From contig CAYLKN010000004.1 of NCBI GenBank assembly GCA_964384335.1, positions 1 to 64,000 of the forward strand: DNA of 64,000 nt. The letters are read 5' to 3'. Position numbers and translations under genes: made by a program. This document shows positions 53,810-61,258 of the stretch, in pieces. Positions within the stretch are counted from its first letter, which is position 1. The number at the start of each line of letters is the position of its first letter. Under the pieces are notes generated by a model that saw nothing but the letters and a program-made list of their open reading frames with translations, did not search any database and was not told the DNA's origin. Source of the DNA: JAUICS01 sp964384335. Its GTDB lineage: Bacteria > Pseudomonadota > Alphaproteobacteria > Micavibrionales > Micavibrionaceae.

Positions 53810-54598
53810 CTACCGGAGCTGGCCAGCTTCACGCATCATCTCATCCGAGGTGCTGATAATGTTCGAATTCATCTCATATGCCCGCTGGGCGGTGATCAGT
53901 TTCGTGATTTCGTCAACCACCTCGACATTTGACGCCTCAAGTGCGCCTTGTTCAATTTCGCCGAAATTATCCTGGCCCGGCGTTCCGACTATGGGTGTCC
54001 CGGACGCTTCTGTTTCAACGAAAAGATTGTTTCCAATGGCTTCAAGACCTGCCGGATTTATAAATGTAACTGTTTGTATGGTTCCAACATTCTGCAGCAC
54101 GGGCTCGCCCTGTATTTTCACAAATACGCCGCCATTTCTGTTAATTTCAATATCCACGGCTTCCTGGGGAATGTTTATGCCTGGCTCAATGGGGTTTCCC
54201 CGTGCCGTAACCAGCTCGCCGTTTTCATTAACCTGGAACGTTCCGTCCCTGGTGTATGCAATTTCGCCGTCCGGCTTTTGGATCTGGAAATATCCGTTGC
54301 CGTTTAATGCAAGATCAAGCGGGTTATCTGTGATCTGCAATGCGCCCTGTTCATGCAGACGGTTAATGGCAATTGGCCTTACGCCAAGCCCGACCTGGAC
54401 TCCTGTCGGTACAACGTTACCGTTTTCGGAGGCAACAGTTCCCGGGCGTGTTCTGTTCTGGTACAGCAGGTCATGGAACTGTGCGCTCTGTCGTTTATAG
54501 CCTGTCGTGGTCATGTTGGCGATGTTGTTGGAAATGACATCAACATTCATTTGTTGTGCCTGCATGCCCGTTGCGCCGATGCTTAATGACAGTAACAT
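53810..54598 (-). CDS. flgG: Flagellar basal-body rod protein FlgG (distal rod)
   Basis: The 262-residue rod protein has the rod N-terminal motif 'GATGMQAQQMNVDVISNNIANMTTTGYKRQSAQFHDLLYQ' and the C-terminal motif 'GALEASNVEVVDEITKLITAQRAYEMNSNIISTSDEMM'. The length and the 'GVQVGLGVRPIAINRLHEQG' segment are standard. It is part of the flgF-flgG-flgA-flgH run. Confidence 0.95.
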   Translation of the reverse strand: MLLSLSIGATGMQAQQMNVDVISNNIANMTTTGYKRQSAQFHDLLYQNRTRPGTVASENGNVVPTGVQVGLGVRPIAINRLHEQGALQITDNPLDLALNGNGYFQIQKPDGEIAYTRDGTFQVNENGELVTARGNPIEPGINIPQEAVDIEINRNGGVFVKIQGEPVLQNVGTIQTVTFINPAGLEAIGNNLFVETEASGTPIVGTPGQDNFGEIEQGALEASNVEVVDEITKLITAQRAYEMNSNIISTSDEMMREAGQLR

Positions 54599-54642
54599 TT
54601 TATATCACCCTTTTTCTCATAGTTTGCATTGTTTATCGCTCA

Positions 54643-55365
54643 TTACTGCTCGCTAAGGAGTCGCCTGATGGCCGTTCTTTGCCTTTCATCCTCATCATTC
54701 ACCAAAGAAGATACGCCTTGATACTGTCTAAGGCCCGCGATCATCTTTGTCATCTCGGAAATCATGTTTACATTTGAACCTTCCAGAAAACCCTGGCGGA
54801 CAACTGTATCCGTGGCCGGCAGTGGATCTTCCTGCGTTGTATAGGCCACTTTTCCAAAAGGCGTAAGAGATTGCGGGTTTTCAAATTCAACGATCATCAG
54901 CTGTCCGATTTCGCCTTCGTCTGATGCTATGGTTCCGTTTTCAGTTATTCGGATTGCGCCTGCGTCCTCCGGGATCGTAATCGCCCCTCCGTCTGCAGAC
55001 ATCACGGGATCGCCGGCCGGGGTTGTCAACTGCCCATTCGGCGAGATGACAAAATTGCCTGCACGCGTGTAAACGGTCTGATCACCGGACTGGATACCCA
55101 TAAAGCCAGGCCCGACTAGTGCGACATCAAGCGGATTCGATGTTTTCTGAAGCGGCCCCGGGTCGGTATTGTCGTACTGTCCAAAATCAACGACGTAGGA
55201 GTAATCACGATCATGACCTGTCGGTTTTTCAAGAAACTCCCTGAACATCAGATTCTGACCTCGATAGCCGACGGTATTCCCGTTTGCCACATTGTTGGCA
55301 ATCACATCCATATTGCTGCGTAAGGCAACCTGTTTTGATAATCCTATGAATAATGCGTTTTCCAT
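54643..55365 (-). CDS. flgF: Flagellar basal-body rod protein FlgF (proximal rod)
   Basis: The 240-residue protein begins 'MENALFIGLSKQVALRSNMDVIANNVANGNTVGYRGQNLMF' and ends with 'VRQGFLEGSNVNMISEMTKMIAGLRQYQGVSSLVNDEDERQRTAIRRLL', the FlgF pattern. It opens the four-gene flagellar run. The 275 bases upstream (55366-55640) hold a dispersed repeat and no gene. Confidence 0.93.
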   Translation of the reverse strand: MENALFIGLSKQVALRSNMDVIANNVANGNTVGYRGQNLMFREFLEKPTGHDRDYSYVVDFGQYDNTDPGPLQKTSNPLDVALVGPGFMGIQSGDQTVYTRAGNFVISPNGQLTTPAGDPVMSADGGAITIPEDAGAIRITENGTIASDEGEIGQLMIVEFENPQSLTPFGKVAYTTQEDPLPATDTVVRQGFLEGSNVNMISEMTKMIAGLRQYQGVSSLVNDEDERQRTAIRRLLSEQ

Positions 55366-55582
55366 GTCTATCCGGTTCTTTCCAAAATTCTATACATTTG
55401 TCCATAAACATATGTGCAGGAGACGTGCCAGATTATTCTTGAATAAAAACAATGGTTTGGGTTGATTCCGGATGGGGGGGAAGGGAAGGGAGGTAAAGTT
55501 TGCAGAGCGTTTAAGGAAAGTTTTGCCTGTGGAAAACGTTCCTCAAGCGCCCTTGTTGCAAAAAAAAGAAGTGGTGTGGCTG

Positions 55583-55643
55583 TAGAGCAAATCGCGATCA
55601 AAAAGAATCGTTTTGCGATTTTTGATTGCGTGAATCTGTACTA
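55583..55643. repeat. Palindromic repeat copy overlapping the aminotransferase stop codon
   Basis: It starts TAGAGCAAATCGCGATCAAA and returns through TTTTGCGATTTTTGATTGCG to end in ...CTGTACTA. The terminal CTA (55641-55643) is the complement of the TAG stop codon of the aminotransferase gene. It matches the first palindrome of the copy at 10834. Confidence 0.75.
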
Positions 55644-56882
55644 GTTCAGCTTTGCGCTTTTGCCTAACTCTGTCTGCAAGGCATCCAGGGCGTTTTCCAG
55701 TTTTGGCCGGGATACGGCGAAACACAGGCGCACATATCCCGCCGCAGCATCGCCGAAGGCGCAGCCGGGCGCAAGACACAGCTTTGCATTCTCTATCAGG
55801 CGGAAGCAAAGCTCAAAGCAGTTAGGCTCACCCTCCACTTTAAAGAAACCGTAAAACCCGGACATGGGTATGCATCCTTCAATACCAGGCGTTGACTTGA
55901 AAAACTGATCAAGAAGCGTGCGGTTAATTCGCCATTCGGAAAGTTGATCCGCAATAAATTCCTCGCCATGCCTCAATGCGGCGATGCCTCCAAACTGGTT
56001 GAAACTGACAGGGCACATCTGGTTATACAACGCAATATCGTAAATAGAGTCTTCCGAGCTTTCGGGTCCGACCAGCCATCCCAGACGCCATCCGGTCATG
56101 GCCCAGGATTTGGAAAAGCTGTTCACAACAAACAGGCGGTCGTCAGGGGCGGCAATATTCAGAAAACTGGGCGCGGGTTTGCCGTCATAGGTTATGCGGC
56201 CGTAAACTTCATCCGATATAATCCACAAATTCCTTGCACGGGCAAAGTCAAGGATTGCCTGCATATCCTGAATATCCATGACCCACCCGGTGGGGTTTGA
56301 GGGTGAATTAATCAGAAGAACCCGCGTTTCCGGGCGGCAGGCTGCAAAAAGGCGGTCAAGATCAAGAGACCATTCTCCTTCGTATTCAGTCATGGGAACT
56401 TCCGTTGTGTTTGCCTGCGCCAGCCGCACGGCACCGAGAAGATTTTTCCAGATCGGTGTGACGGCAACAACGTGATCTCCCTTATCCAGAACGGCCGTTA
56501 GGGCGTAATGCATTGCACTGGTTCCCGATCCTGTAACAAATATGCGGCTTTCCGGGACATCAAGCCCGTATATGCGTTTGTAATAATCGCTTGTTTCCCG
56601 GCGCAGTTCGGGAATGCCCAGCACGGGCGTATAATTAGTTTTGCCTTCTTTTGCGGCCTGCATTGCCGCATCCGTAATAAAATCCGGTGTGGGACGGTCG
56701 CCCTGGCCCTGGGCGAGGGTGGTCACATTTCCTTTTTCCCGGGCATAACGCATAAGGGCATTGCCGGGGTTGGAGGGGAGATCATGTATTGTGGAGCGGA
56801 CCGGGCATTTTACATTTTGTTTTTTCACGATTTTGTTACCGCTGCTGTTCTGAACACCTAATTCTTCATATGGTATATACAT
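55641..56882 (-). CDS. Class I/II pyridoxal-phosphate aminotransferase (second copy type)
   Basis: The 413-residue fold-type I enzyme shows 'GQGDRPTPDFI', 'LLINSPSNPTGWVMDIQDM' (about 193-211), 'SDEVYGRITYDG' and the PLP lysine in 'VNSFSKSWAMTGWRLGWL' (about 254-271). It is only distantly similar to the one at 29441-30598. The first ~35 residues are outside the usual fold, so an internal start is possible. It is the last host gene before the right phage block, and its stop codon lies within a dispersed repeat. Confidence 0.83.
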   Translation of the reverse strand: MYIPYEELGVQNSSGNKIVKKQNVKCPVRSTIHDLPSNPGNALMRYAREKGNVTTLAQGQGDRPTPDFITDAAMQAAKEGKTNYTPVLGIPELRRETSDYYKRIYGLDVPESRIFVTGSGTSAMHYALTAVLDKGDHVVAVTPIWKNLLGAVRLAQANTTEVPMTEYEGEWSLDLDRLFAACRPETRVLLINSPSNPTGWVMDIQDMQAILDFARARNLWIISDEVYGRITYDGKPAPSFLNIAAPDDRLFVVNSFSKSWAMTGWRLGWLVGPESSEDSIYDIALYNQMCPVSFNQFGGIAALRHGEEFIADQLSEWRINRTLLDQFFKSTPGIEGCIPMSGFYGFFKVEGEPNCFELCFRLIENAKLCLAPGCAFGDAAAGYVRLCFAVSRPKLENALDALQTELGKSAKLN

Positions 56883-57070
56883 TGTACCGCCTGTCTTTTT
56901 ATAAAATCTTAAATTTTTTGAAATAATGTGTGGGGGAAATCAGATATTGCGCGGCCAGGCCGCCGCCATGAACGTGGGACAGAAACACCCTTCAGCGTCT
57001 TCGCATAAGAAATTATGATAAATTATCTGCATAATATTAATGCATAAACGCTTGTCCGGGTTTTGGCAAT

Positions 57071-57104
57071 AAAAAAGTGCGGAGTTTCCTGCATTCGCAG
57101 GAAA
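57071..57104 (-). terminator. Possible weak terminator after the scaffold gene
   Basis: A perfect eight-base stem TTTCCTGC/GCAGGAAA with a four-base loop lies at 57085-57104. On the minus strand a T6 run follows after eight bases, further away than is usual. It is 43 bases after the scaffold stop codon, where a capsid gene would be expected. Confidence 0.35.
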
Positions 57105-57146
57105 AACGCTTGTAAGGTAAGGGCGGAAGGGTTTTCTCTGTCGGGC

Positions 57147-57917
57147 TTAACCGTTTTGTCCGTAAAGCTGCTGAAAGCCTCTGGTGATTTTATTGACAAA
57201 GCCCGGATCTTTCTTTTGCCAGTAACGCGGGTCCTGCATCATTGTGAAAAGCTCTTCCTCGGTCAGGGCCGCGGTGCCTGCATCGTCTTTTGTGGCAAAG
57301 GCGGACTGCGTCCCCTGCATCATACGGTACAGTGCCATAATCCCTTCGTAGGATCCAGACAGCCCGTTCAGAACATCGGGAGGAAGATTTTTCCGGCCAA
57401 AGGCCAGAAGCTGGCGGGAGACCTCCTGCCATTTTTCCGGGCCGCCGAATTTCTGGACAAGCCGCTCGACTTCGCGGTCGGCTTCAAACTCGCCTGCCAT
57501 TTCCAGGATCATGGGAACCAGTTTCTCCGCCGCCATGTCATAAACAAGCTGGGCCTGATCCTTTGTAAATCCCATTGCGTGCATTTTACGGTTGATTTCC
57601 TCATCGGGTTCAAAAAGGCCGTGCGCCATGGTGAACTGATAGTCCTCAGGCGTGTCAGGCATGCCCATCATGCGACAGATGCGAAATTTGTCTTCTTCAG
57701 TTTCCGGTACCGGTACGGATTTGGAAAGACGCTTTTCAAGTTCGAGATAGGATTGAATAAGCTCCTGAAGCCGTATGGTCCCTTTTGCCGCATCCCAGAA
57801 TTTATCAGGCAGAGTGGCGGGTTTTTCGGAAACTGTATTCTCAACTTCCGCTTTCGCGACTTCCGCTTTCGCGGGTGCGTCGGCTTCGGTTGTGTGTTCA
57901 AGCAGATTGTCGGTCAT
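57147..57917 (-). CDS. Phage capsid-assembly scaffolding protein
   Basis: The 256-residue acidic, mostly helical protein is like T7-type capsid assembly proteins. The N-terminus is Ala/Glu/Lys-rich with the repeat 'AKAEVAKAEVEN'. 'LPDKFWDAAKGTIRLQELIQSYLELEKRLSKSVPVPETEEDKFRICRMMGMPDTPEDYQF' is the family core. It ends 'DPRYWQKKDPGFVNKITRGFQQLYGQNG', a typical scaffold tail. It would guide major capsid assembly around the portal, but the capsid gene that should follow is not here. Confidence 0.82.
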   Translation of the reverse strand: MTDNLLEHTTEADAPAKAEVAKAEVENTVSEKPATLPDKFWDAAKGTIRLQELIQSYLELEKRLSKSVPVPETEEDKFRICRMMGMPDTPEDYQFTMAHGLFEPDEEINRKMHAMGFTKDQAQLVYDMAAEKLVPMILEMAGEFEADREVERLVQKFGGPEKWQEVSRQLLAFGRKNLPPDVLNGLSGSYEGIMALYRMMQGTQSAFATKDDAGTAALTEEELFTMMQDPRYWQKKDPGFVNKITRGFQQLYGQNG

Positions 57918-57999
57918 GGTCTTTCTCCTTTAAGTGATGGTTAAGTGAATGTGGTGTGATGGAAACTTTGATACATGGTTTATGGTTATGGTTCATGGT

Positions 58000-58293
58000 T
58001 TAACGGATCTGCCGGCCCCGTTCGATAAGCCGCAGGATATTTGCAACCAGTGCCCTCTGGCCTTCCATGTAATGAAAGGCGCAGTCCGGCGCATCCGGCC
58101 CGAGAGCCTTTTGAAAGGTGGTGAGTTGAAGCCAGGCCAGAACTTTCCGGCCATCCTCGGTTGCAAAAAGACGGGCAAAGGTTTTATGAACGTCCCGGGT
58201 CATTTCTGAAGGCATTGGCGGGGGGCAGTAAGCCATGCGTTGGCGATACGGATCGGGATCGGGTTTATGTGATTTGGAAAGAAAATTAAACAT
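58000..58293 (-). CDS. Bbp19-like phage protein
   Basis: The 97-residue protein contains 'VHKTFARLFATEDGRKVLAWLQLTTF...' and 'YMEGQRALVANILRLIERG'. This matches the small Bbp19-like proteins named after Bordetella phage BPP-1 and found between portal and scaffold genes. The role in the head is unknown. It overlaps the portal stop by eight bases, so the two are coupled. The spacer before the scaffold has ATGGTT-type short repeats near its own stop codon (57975-58002). Confidence 0.65.
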   Translation of the reverse strand: MFNFLSKSHKPDPDPYRQRMAYCPPPMPSEMTRDVHKTFARLFATEDGRKVLAWLQLTTFQKALGPDAPDCAFHYMEGQRALVANILRLIERGRQIR

Positions 58294-59887
58294 TGGATGA
58301 AGTCTCCGTGTTTTGAGTGGATGGATCGTGAGGTGCCGTGCCCTGTACGGGCAGCTCTTCCCGGATCAGATTGCTGGGTACCCCCAGGGCCTGGCCGAGA
58401 TAGGTGGCCGCCCGGCGCATATCGACTGCCTCAATCGCCTCTCCGCCAATGGAAAGAACCGTATTGATCCAGGTCAGCGTATTCTGGATATCCTTTTGTC
58501 CCTGCGCCCTGGCGAGAGGGGACCGGAAATCAATCTGTACCGTTCGCCCGTCCAGCGATATGTCCGGAATTTCGCCGCGGCGTTTCAAAATGGAAAAGGC
58601 TTTTTCAACAAGGGGTATCAAAAGCTCGGTCTGCAGTCGTCCGTAAGTGGCGCCAAGCAGGAGGGCCATTTCAGCCGACCGCTCCAGAACTTCCGTTGCC
58701 GTCATTGATCGCCCGTCGATCTGGGTCAGGCGGTCAACAAGCATGGAGTGGCGAATGCGTGAGCGCAGATCGTCCAGAACAATCTGGGAAATATCGAACT
58801 TGCCGGGCATGTCAAGCGGCTGTAACCCTCTTGATCCAATGGCTTTCGGTATAATTGATCCGGGTGTCAGCTCGATTGTGGAGGGGTTCAGGACGCCGTC
58901 ATCATCGGCCTGCCATATGCCGGTGACCGCGATCGATGCATTTTTCAGGATAAGTTCGACAACCTTGTTGGCAGTTTTTATATCCGGCAATGCCTTCATA
59001 ACCGGGGAACGCCCGTATATTTCGCCCGGCGATTTGACCCAGCGGAAATTGATAAACGGCGAAACATCAAGCCTTTCATAATGTATCAGATGCGGCGCGG
59101 AAAAGCTTTGCCCGCTGTCGTCCCCGGTGATAAAGGCGTAATAATCATGACTGATTTCCGACGGCACAAGGGCCTCGATTACGGAGACCTGTAAATCGTT
59201 TGCGTTCCTGTTATGTCCGGTGATGCCGTGAGGCAGAACCGCATCCGGAAACCGTTCCCGCAGATGGGCAAGGCTTAACTCCGACAGGCGGAAAGACCCG
59301 TCCAGAAGCCCTGTCACTCCCTCCTCAAGCACGATTTGCCGGAGAGGGATTGAGGTAAAGCGGAAAGCCGATATATGCCCGGGATCATTTTCCTCAAAAT
59401 AAAGGCAGGCTGTCCCTCCGATAACAAGATCCAGAAAACACTGATGAATTTCAACGGCAAAATTCGAGCGGTCGAAATGGGATTGTATTGTTCTGGCCGC
59501 ATTTTCAAGAACGGGTGACAACGCTTCTTTTTGCTCTGCGCTTAAATCCGGCCCGGGTTTTAGGCCGAACCATTGCGACCAGGGCGGGGTCAGGTTGCCG
59601 AGCAGACTTGCGGCCAGCTGCTCCACCGCGTCCATTGCGGTGGCGTCATAAATCTTGTCTCCTTTCCGTGCGCCCGGCATTGTGCCGCCGTGGAACTCGC
59701 CGCGGCAGGGCATGGTGTAATCATAGGCTTCCTGCCAGTGGTTCTGCCAGTTTTGATGGCGTTCCCGCGCTTTTTCAAAGCGCTTGAGAAGGCGCGGCAG
59801 GATAAGGTCGTGCAGCATTTCCTCTTCTTGCGTATTAAAAAAGGCAACCTTGCCGCTGTGATCGAAAGATGTGTTCAGGCCTGTCAT
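58286..59887 (-). CDS. Phage portal (head-to-tail connector) protein
   Basis: The 533-residue protein belongs to the podovirus 'head to tail connecting protein' family. Diagnostic parts are 'RHQNWQNHWQEAYDYTMPCRGEFHGGTMPGARKGDKIYDATAMDAVEQLAASLLGNLTPPWSQWFGL', 'NTQEEEMLHDLILPRLLKRFEKA', and the late 'DRLTQIDGRSMTATEVLERSAEMALLLGATYGRLQTELLIPLVEKAFSILKRRG'. It would form the dodecameric vertex through which the terminase at 3942-5459 packages DNA. Intact and full length. Confidence 0.85.
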   Translation of the reverse strand: MTGLNTSFDHSGKVAFFNTQEEEMLHDLILPRLLKRFEKARERHQNWQNHWQEAYDYTMPCRGEFHGGTMPGARKGDKIYDATAMDAVEQLAASLLGNLTPPWSQWFGLKPGPDLSAEQKEALSPVLENAARTIQSHFDRSNFAVEIHQCFLDLVIGGTACLYFEENDPGHISAFRFTSIPLRQIVLEEGVTGLLDGSFRLSELSLAHLRERFPDAVLPHGITGHNRNANDLQVSVIEALVPSEISHDYYAFITGDDSGQSFSAPHLIHYERLDVSPFINFRWVKSPGEIYGRSPVMKALPDIKTANKVVELILKNASIAVTGIWQADDDGVLNPSTIELTPGSIIPKAIGSRGLQPLDMPGKFDISQIVLDDLRSRIRHSMLVDRLTQIDGRSMTATEVLERSAEMALLLGATYGRLQTELLIPLVEKAFSILKRRGEIPDISLDGRTVQIDFRSPLARAQGQKDIQNTLTWINTVLSIGGEAIEAVDMRRAATYLGQALGVPSNLIREELPVQGTAPHDPSTQNTETSSNV

Positions 59888-59890
59888 GAT

Positions 59891-60220
59891 TTACTCTCCC
59901 AAAAGGGTTTTGCGTCTGGGTTCGGCATTTTCCGGTGCAAGAAGACCGGTAAATCCTGTCAGAACAGTTCCGGTACGGCCTCTGTTACGGCGCAGAAGGT
60001 TTTCCGCCCGGGCTGCGGACTGGTCCTGATCTGTCTTGTTCTCATCCGTTTTGTTTTCGCCCGTTTTGTTTTCGCCCGTTTTGTTCTGTTCAGTATTTTC
60101 GGTGATATCTGCGGAGCTTTGCTGCATTTGAGTTTGGGATGTCACTTTTTGTCCCGCAGATTCGCGGATAACAATTTTCGGCGGGGCCGGAATTTTAGGC
60201 CGGGATATCAAACTTCCCAT
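59891..60220 (-). CDS. Small phage head-region protein with Asn-Lys-Thr repeats
   Basis: The 109-residue protein has a low-complexity middle (ENKTG/ENKTD repeated about four times). A basic C-terminus follows with 'NLLRRNRGRTGTVLTGFTGLL' and 'RRKTLLGE', an ending seen in small podovirus proteins encoded next to the portal. The function is unknown. It overlaps the gene upstream by 13 bases. The DNA of the middle is a 15-base tandem repeat that could vary in number. Confidence 0.6.
   Translation of the reverse strand: MGSLISRPKIPAPPKIVIRESAGQKVTSQTQMQQSSADITENTEQNKTGENKTGENKTDENKTDQDQSAARAENLLRRNRGRTGTVLTGFTGLLAPENAEPRRKTLLGE
60037..60086. repeat. 15-base tandem repeat, about 3.3 copies
   Basis: Units TTGTTCTCATCCGTT, TTGTTTTCGCCCGTT (twice) and a partial fourth TTGTT lie head to tail inside the small phage gene. 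The unit length keeps the reading frame (ENKTG/D). Confidence 0.85.
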
Positions 60221-60675
60221 AGCGTTTCTCCTTTATCTGGTGTTGATGAAAGTGTGGTCGGTGACTGTATGGTCCGGGCAAGCGGGGTATGGTGAAGGTA
60301 TTTGTAAAGCTGCCAGGGTGTAAGGACATGCCGCGCGTGAATGCCCAGAATACGCTTCACGGCCTCAACGCATGTGAAAAGCATCAAAGGGGCGGGCTTG
60401 ACGCTGTCTCTGTTCAATCTGGCGGGCACGACAGTATAACCCCGCCCCCGAAGCCATTGCGGCAGATCGAAGGAAAGCGGGATTTCATGATTGACCACTT
60501 CCGTGTATGGAAACAGAGGGTCAATGGTCATCCATTGCCGGTTGTCTTTCAAGACAATGTAGCAGTGCCGGAACCCGGGTTTCAGAATTTTCAGCCAGGC
60601 GTAATCGGTATGGCCTGAAAAAACGACCCACGCTAGTGAGGGATGAATGATGGTTTGGGGCGCCGGTTTCGTCAT
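60208..60675 (-). CDS. Phage protein, possible circularly permuted papain-like fold
   Basis: The 155-residue protein has 'GFRHCYIVLKDNRQWMTIDPLF' (about 34-55), a His followed by a strand. Later comes 'MLFTCVEAVKRILGI' (about 98-112), a Cys at the start of a helix, then 'HVLTPWQLYKYL'. The His-before-Cys order suits circularly permuted NlpC/P60-type cysteine proteases or amidases, but the catalytic role is inference. It overlaps the next upstream gene by four bases, so translation is probably coupled. Confidence 0.5.
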   Translation of the reverse strand: MTKPAPQTIIHPSLAWVVFSGHTDYAWLKILKPGFRHCYIVLKDNRQWMTIDPLFPYTEVVNHEIPLSFDLPQWLRGRGYTVVPARLNRDSVKPAPLMLFTCVEAVKRILGIHARHVLTPWQLYKYLHHTPLARTIQSPTTLSSTPDKGETLWEV

Positions 60676-61097
60676 GCGTGCTCTCCATTTTCAAAAGGCA
60701 CGCTGCGAATACCGGGAACGGTACACCTTGCATGGATAATGGCCTTGCGGATAAAAACATCCTCTAAAATGCGCAGGGCTTCTTTCCAGAGAGTGTGCGC
60801 CCGCACTTCCTTAAGGCGTGAGGGATCGGGCGGGATCTGCCGTTTTCCGTAATGACGGAGAACAAGCACATGATCTCTTAACAGGCGACGGTTCCGGTAA
60901 AGTTTTTCAAGTATGACAAGAATATCAACAGGTTCGCACGGGCGGGCAATGGCGCCCGCATCGGCAGTGATTTTGGCCCCGTCATGCCGGGCGGTATAAG
61001 CCTGAATAAACCAGAACCAGGCATCTTCGGCAGTTTCAAAAGGTTCGGGCTCAATTTCGGCCCGGGTTTTCGGAACGTGAGTGTGTGTGCGGGGCAT
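60672..61097 (-). CDS. Phage hypothetical protein, first gene of the right block
   Basis: I do not recognise a domain in this 141-residue basic protein. 'FETAEDAWFWFIQAYTARHDGAKITA' and 'PCEPVDILVILEKLYRNRRLLRDHVLVLRHYGKRQIPPDPSRL' suggest a helical, possibly DNA-binding protein. Its position, first in the operon and divergent from an S24 regulator, fits an early or late activator as much as a structural protein. The promoter at 61098-61258 carries the GTTC-N7-GTTC element. Confidence 0.55.
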   Translation of the reverse strand: MPRTHTHVPKTRAEIEPEPFETAEDAWFWFIQAYTARHDGAKITADAGAIARPCEPVDILVILEKLYRNRRLLRDHVLVLRHYGKRQIPPDPSRLKEVRAHTLWKEALRILEDVFIRKAIIHARCTVPGIRSVPFENGEHA

Positions 61098-61142
61098 GGG
61101 CTTTTTTCCTTTTCGGTGTGGCGTGATGTTTTTTTATTGCCA

Positions 61143-61156
61143 TGAACACATGTTCA
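61143..61156. promoter_or_regulatory. Inverted repeat, candidate repressor operator
   Basis: TGAACA-CA-TGTTCA has perfect six-base arms around a two-base centre. It lies in the divergent promoter region between the phage block and the S24 regulator gene and overlaps the GTTC-N7-GTTC element. Confidence 0.55.
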
Positions 61157-61166
61157 CTTTATGTTC
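61152..61166. promoter_or_regulatory. Candidate LexA (SOS) box
   Basis: GTTC-ACTTTAT-GTTC matches exactly the GTTC-N7-GTTC direct repeat bound by alphaproteobacterial LexA. It lies 54 bases upstream of the start at 61097 and 92 bases upstream of the start at 61259. Confidence 0.55.
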
Positions 61167-61258
61167 TTATTCATGCCGCAAATTTCGGACCCCGTCAAGA
61201 AAAAAATTAAGAAAATAATCCTATTTATTTTCATGGTAATGCATGGGAGACTATTCCT

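Noticed and set aside
57063..57944. 293-codon plus-strand frame over the scaffold gene
   Set aside because: The minus-strand product matches the scaffold family over its whole length. The plus frame has no ribosome-binding site or motif.
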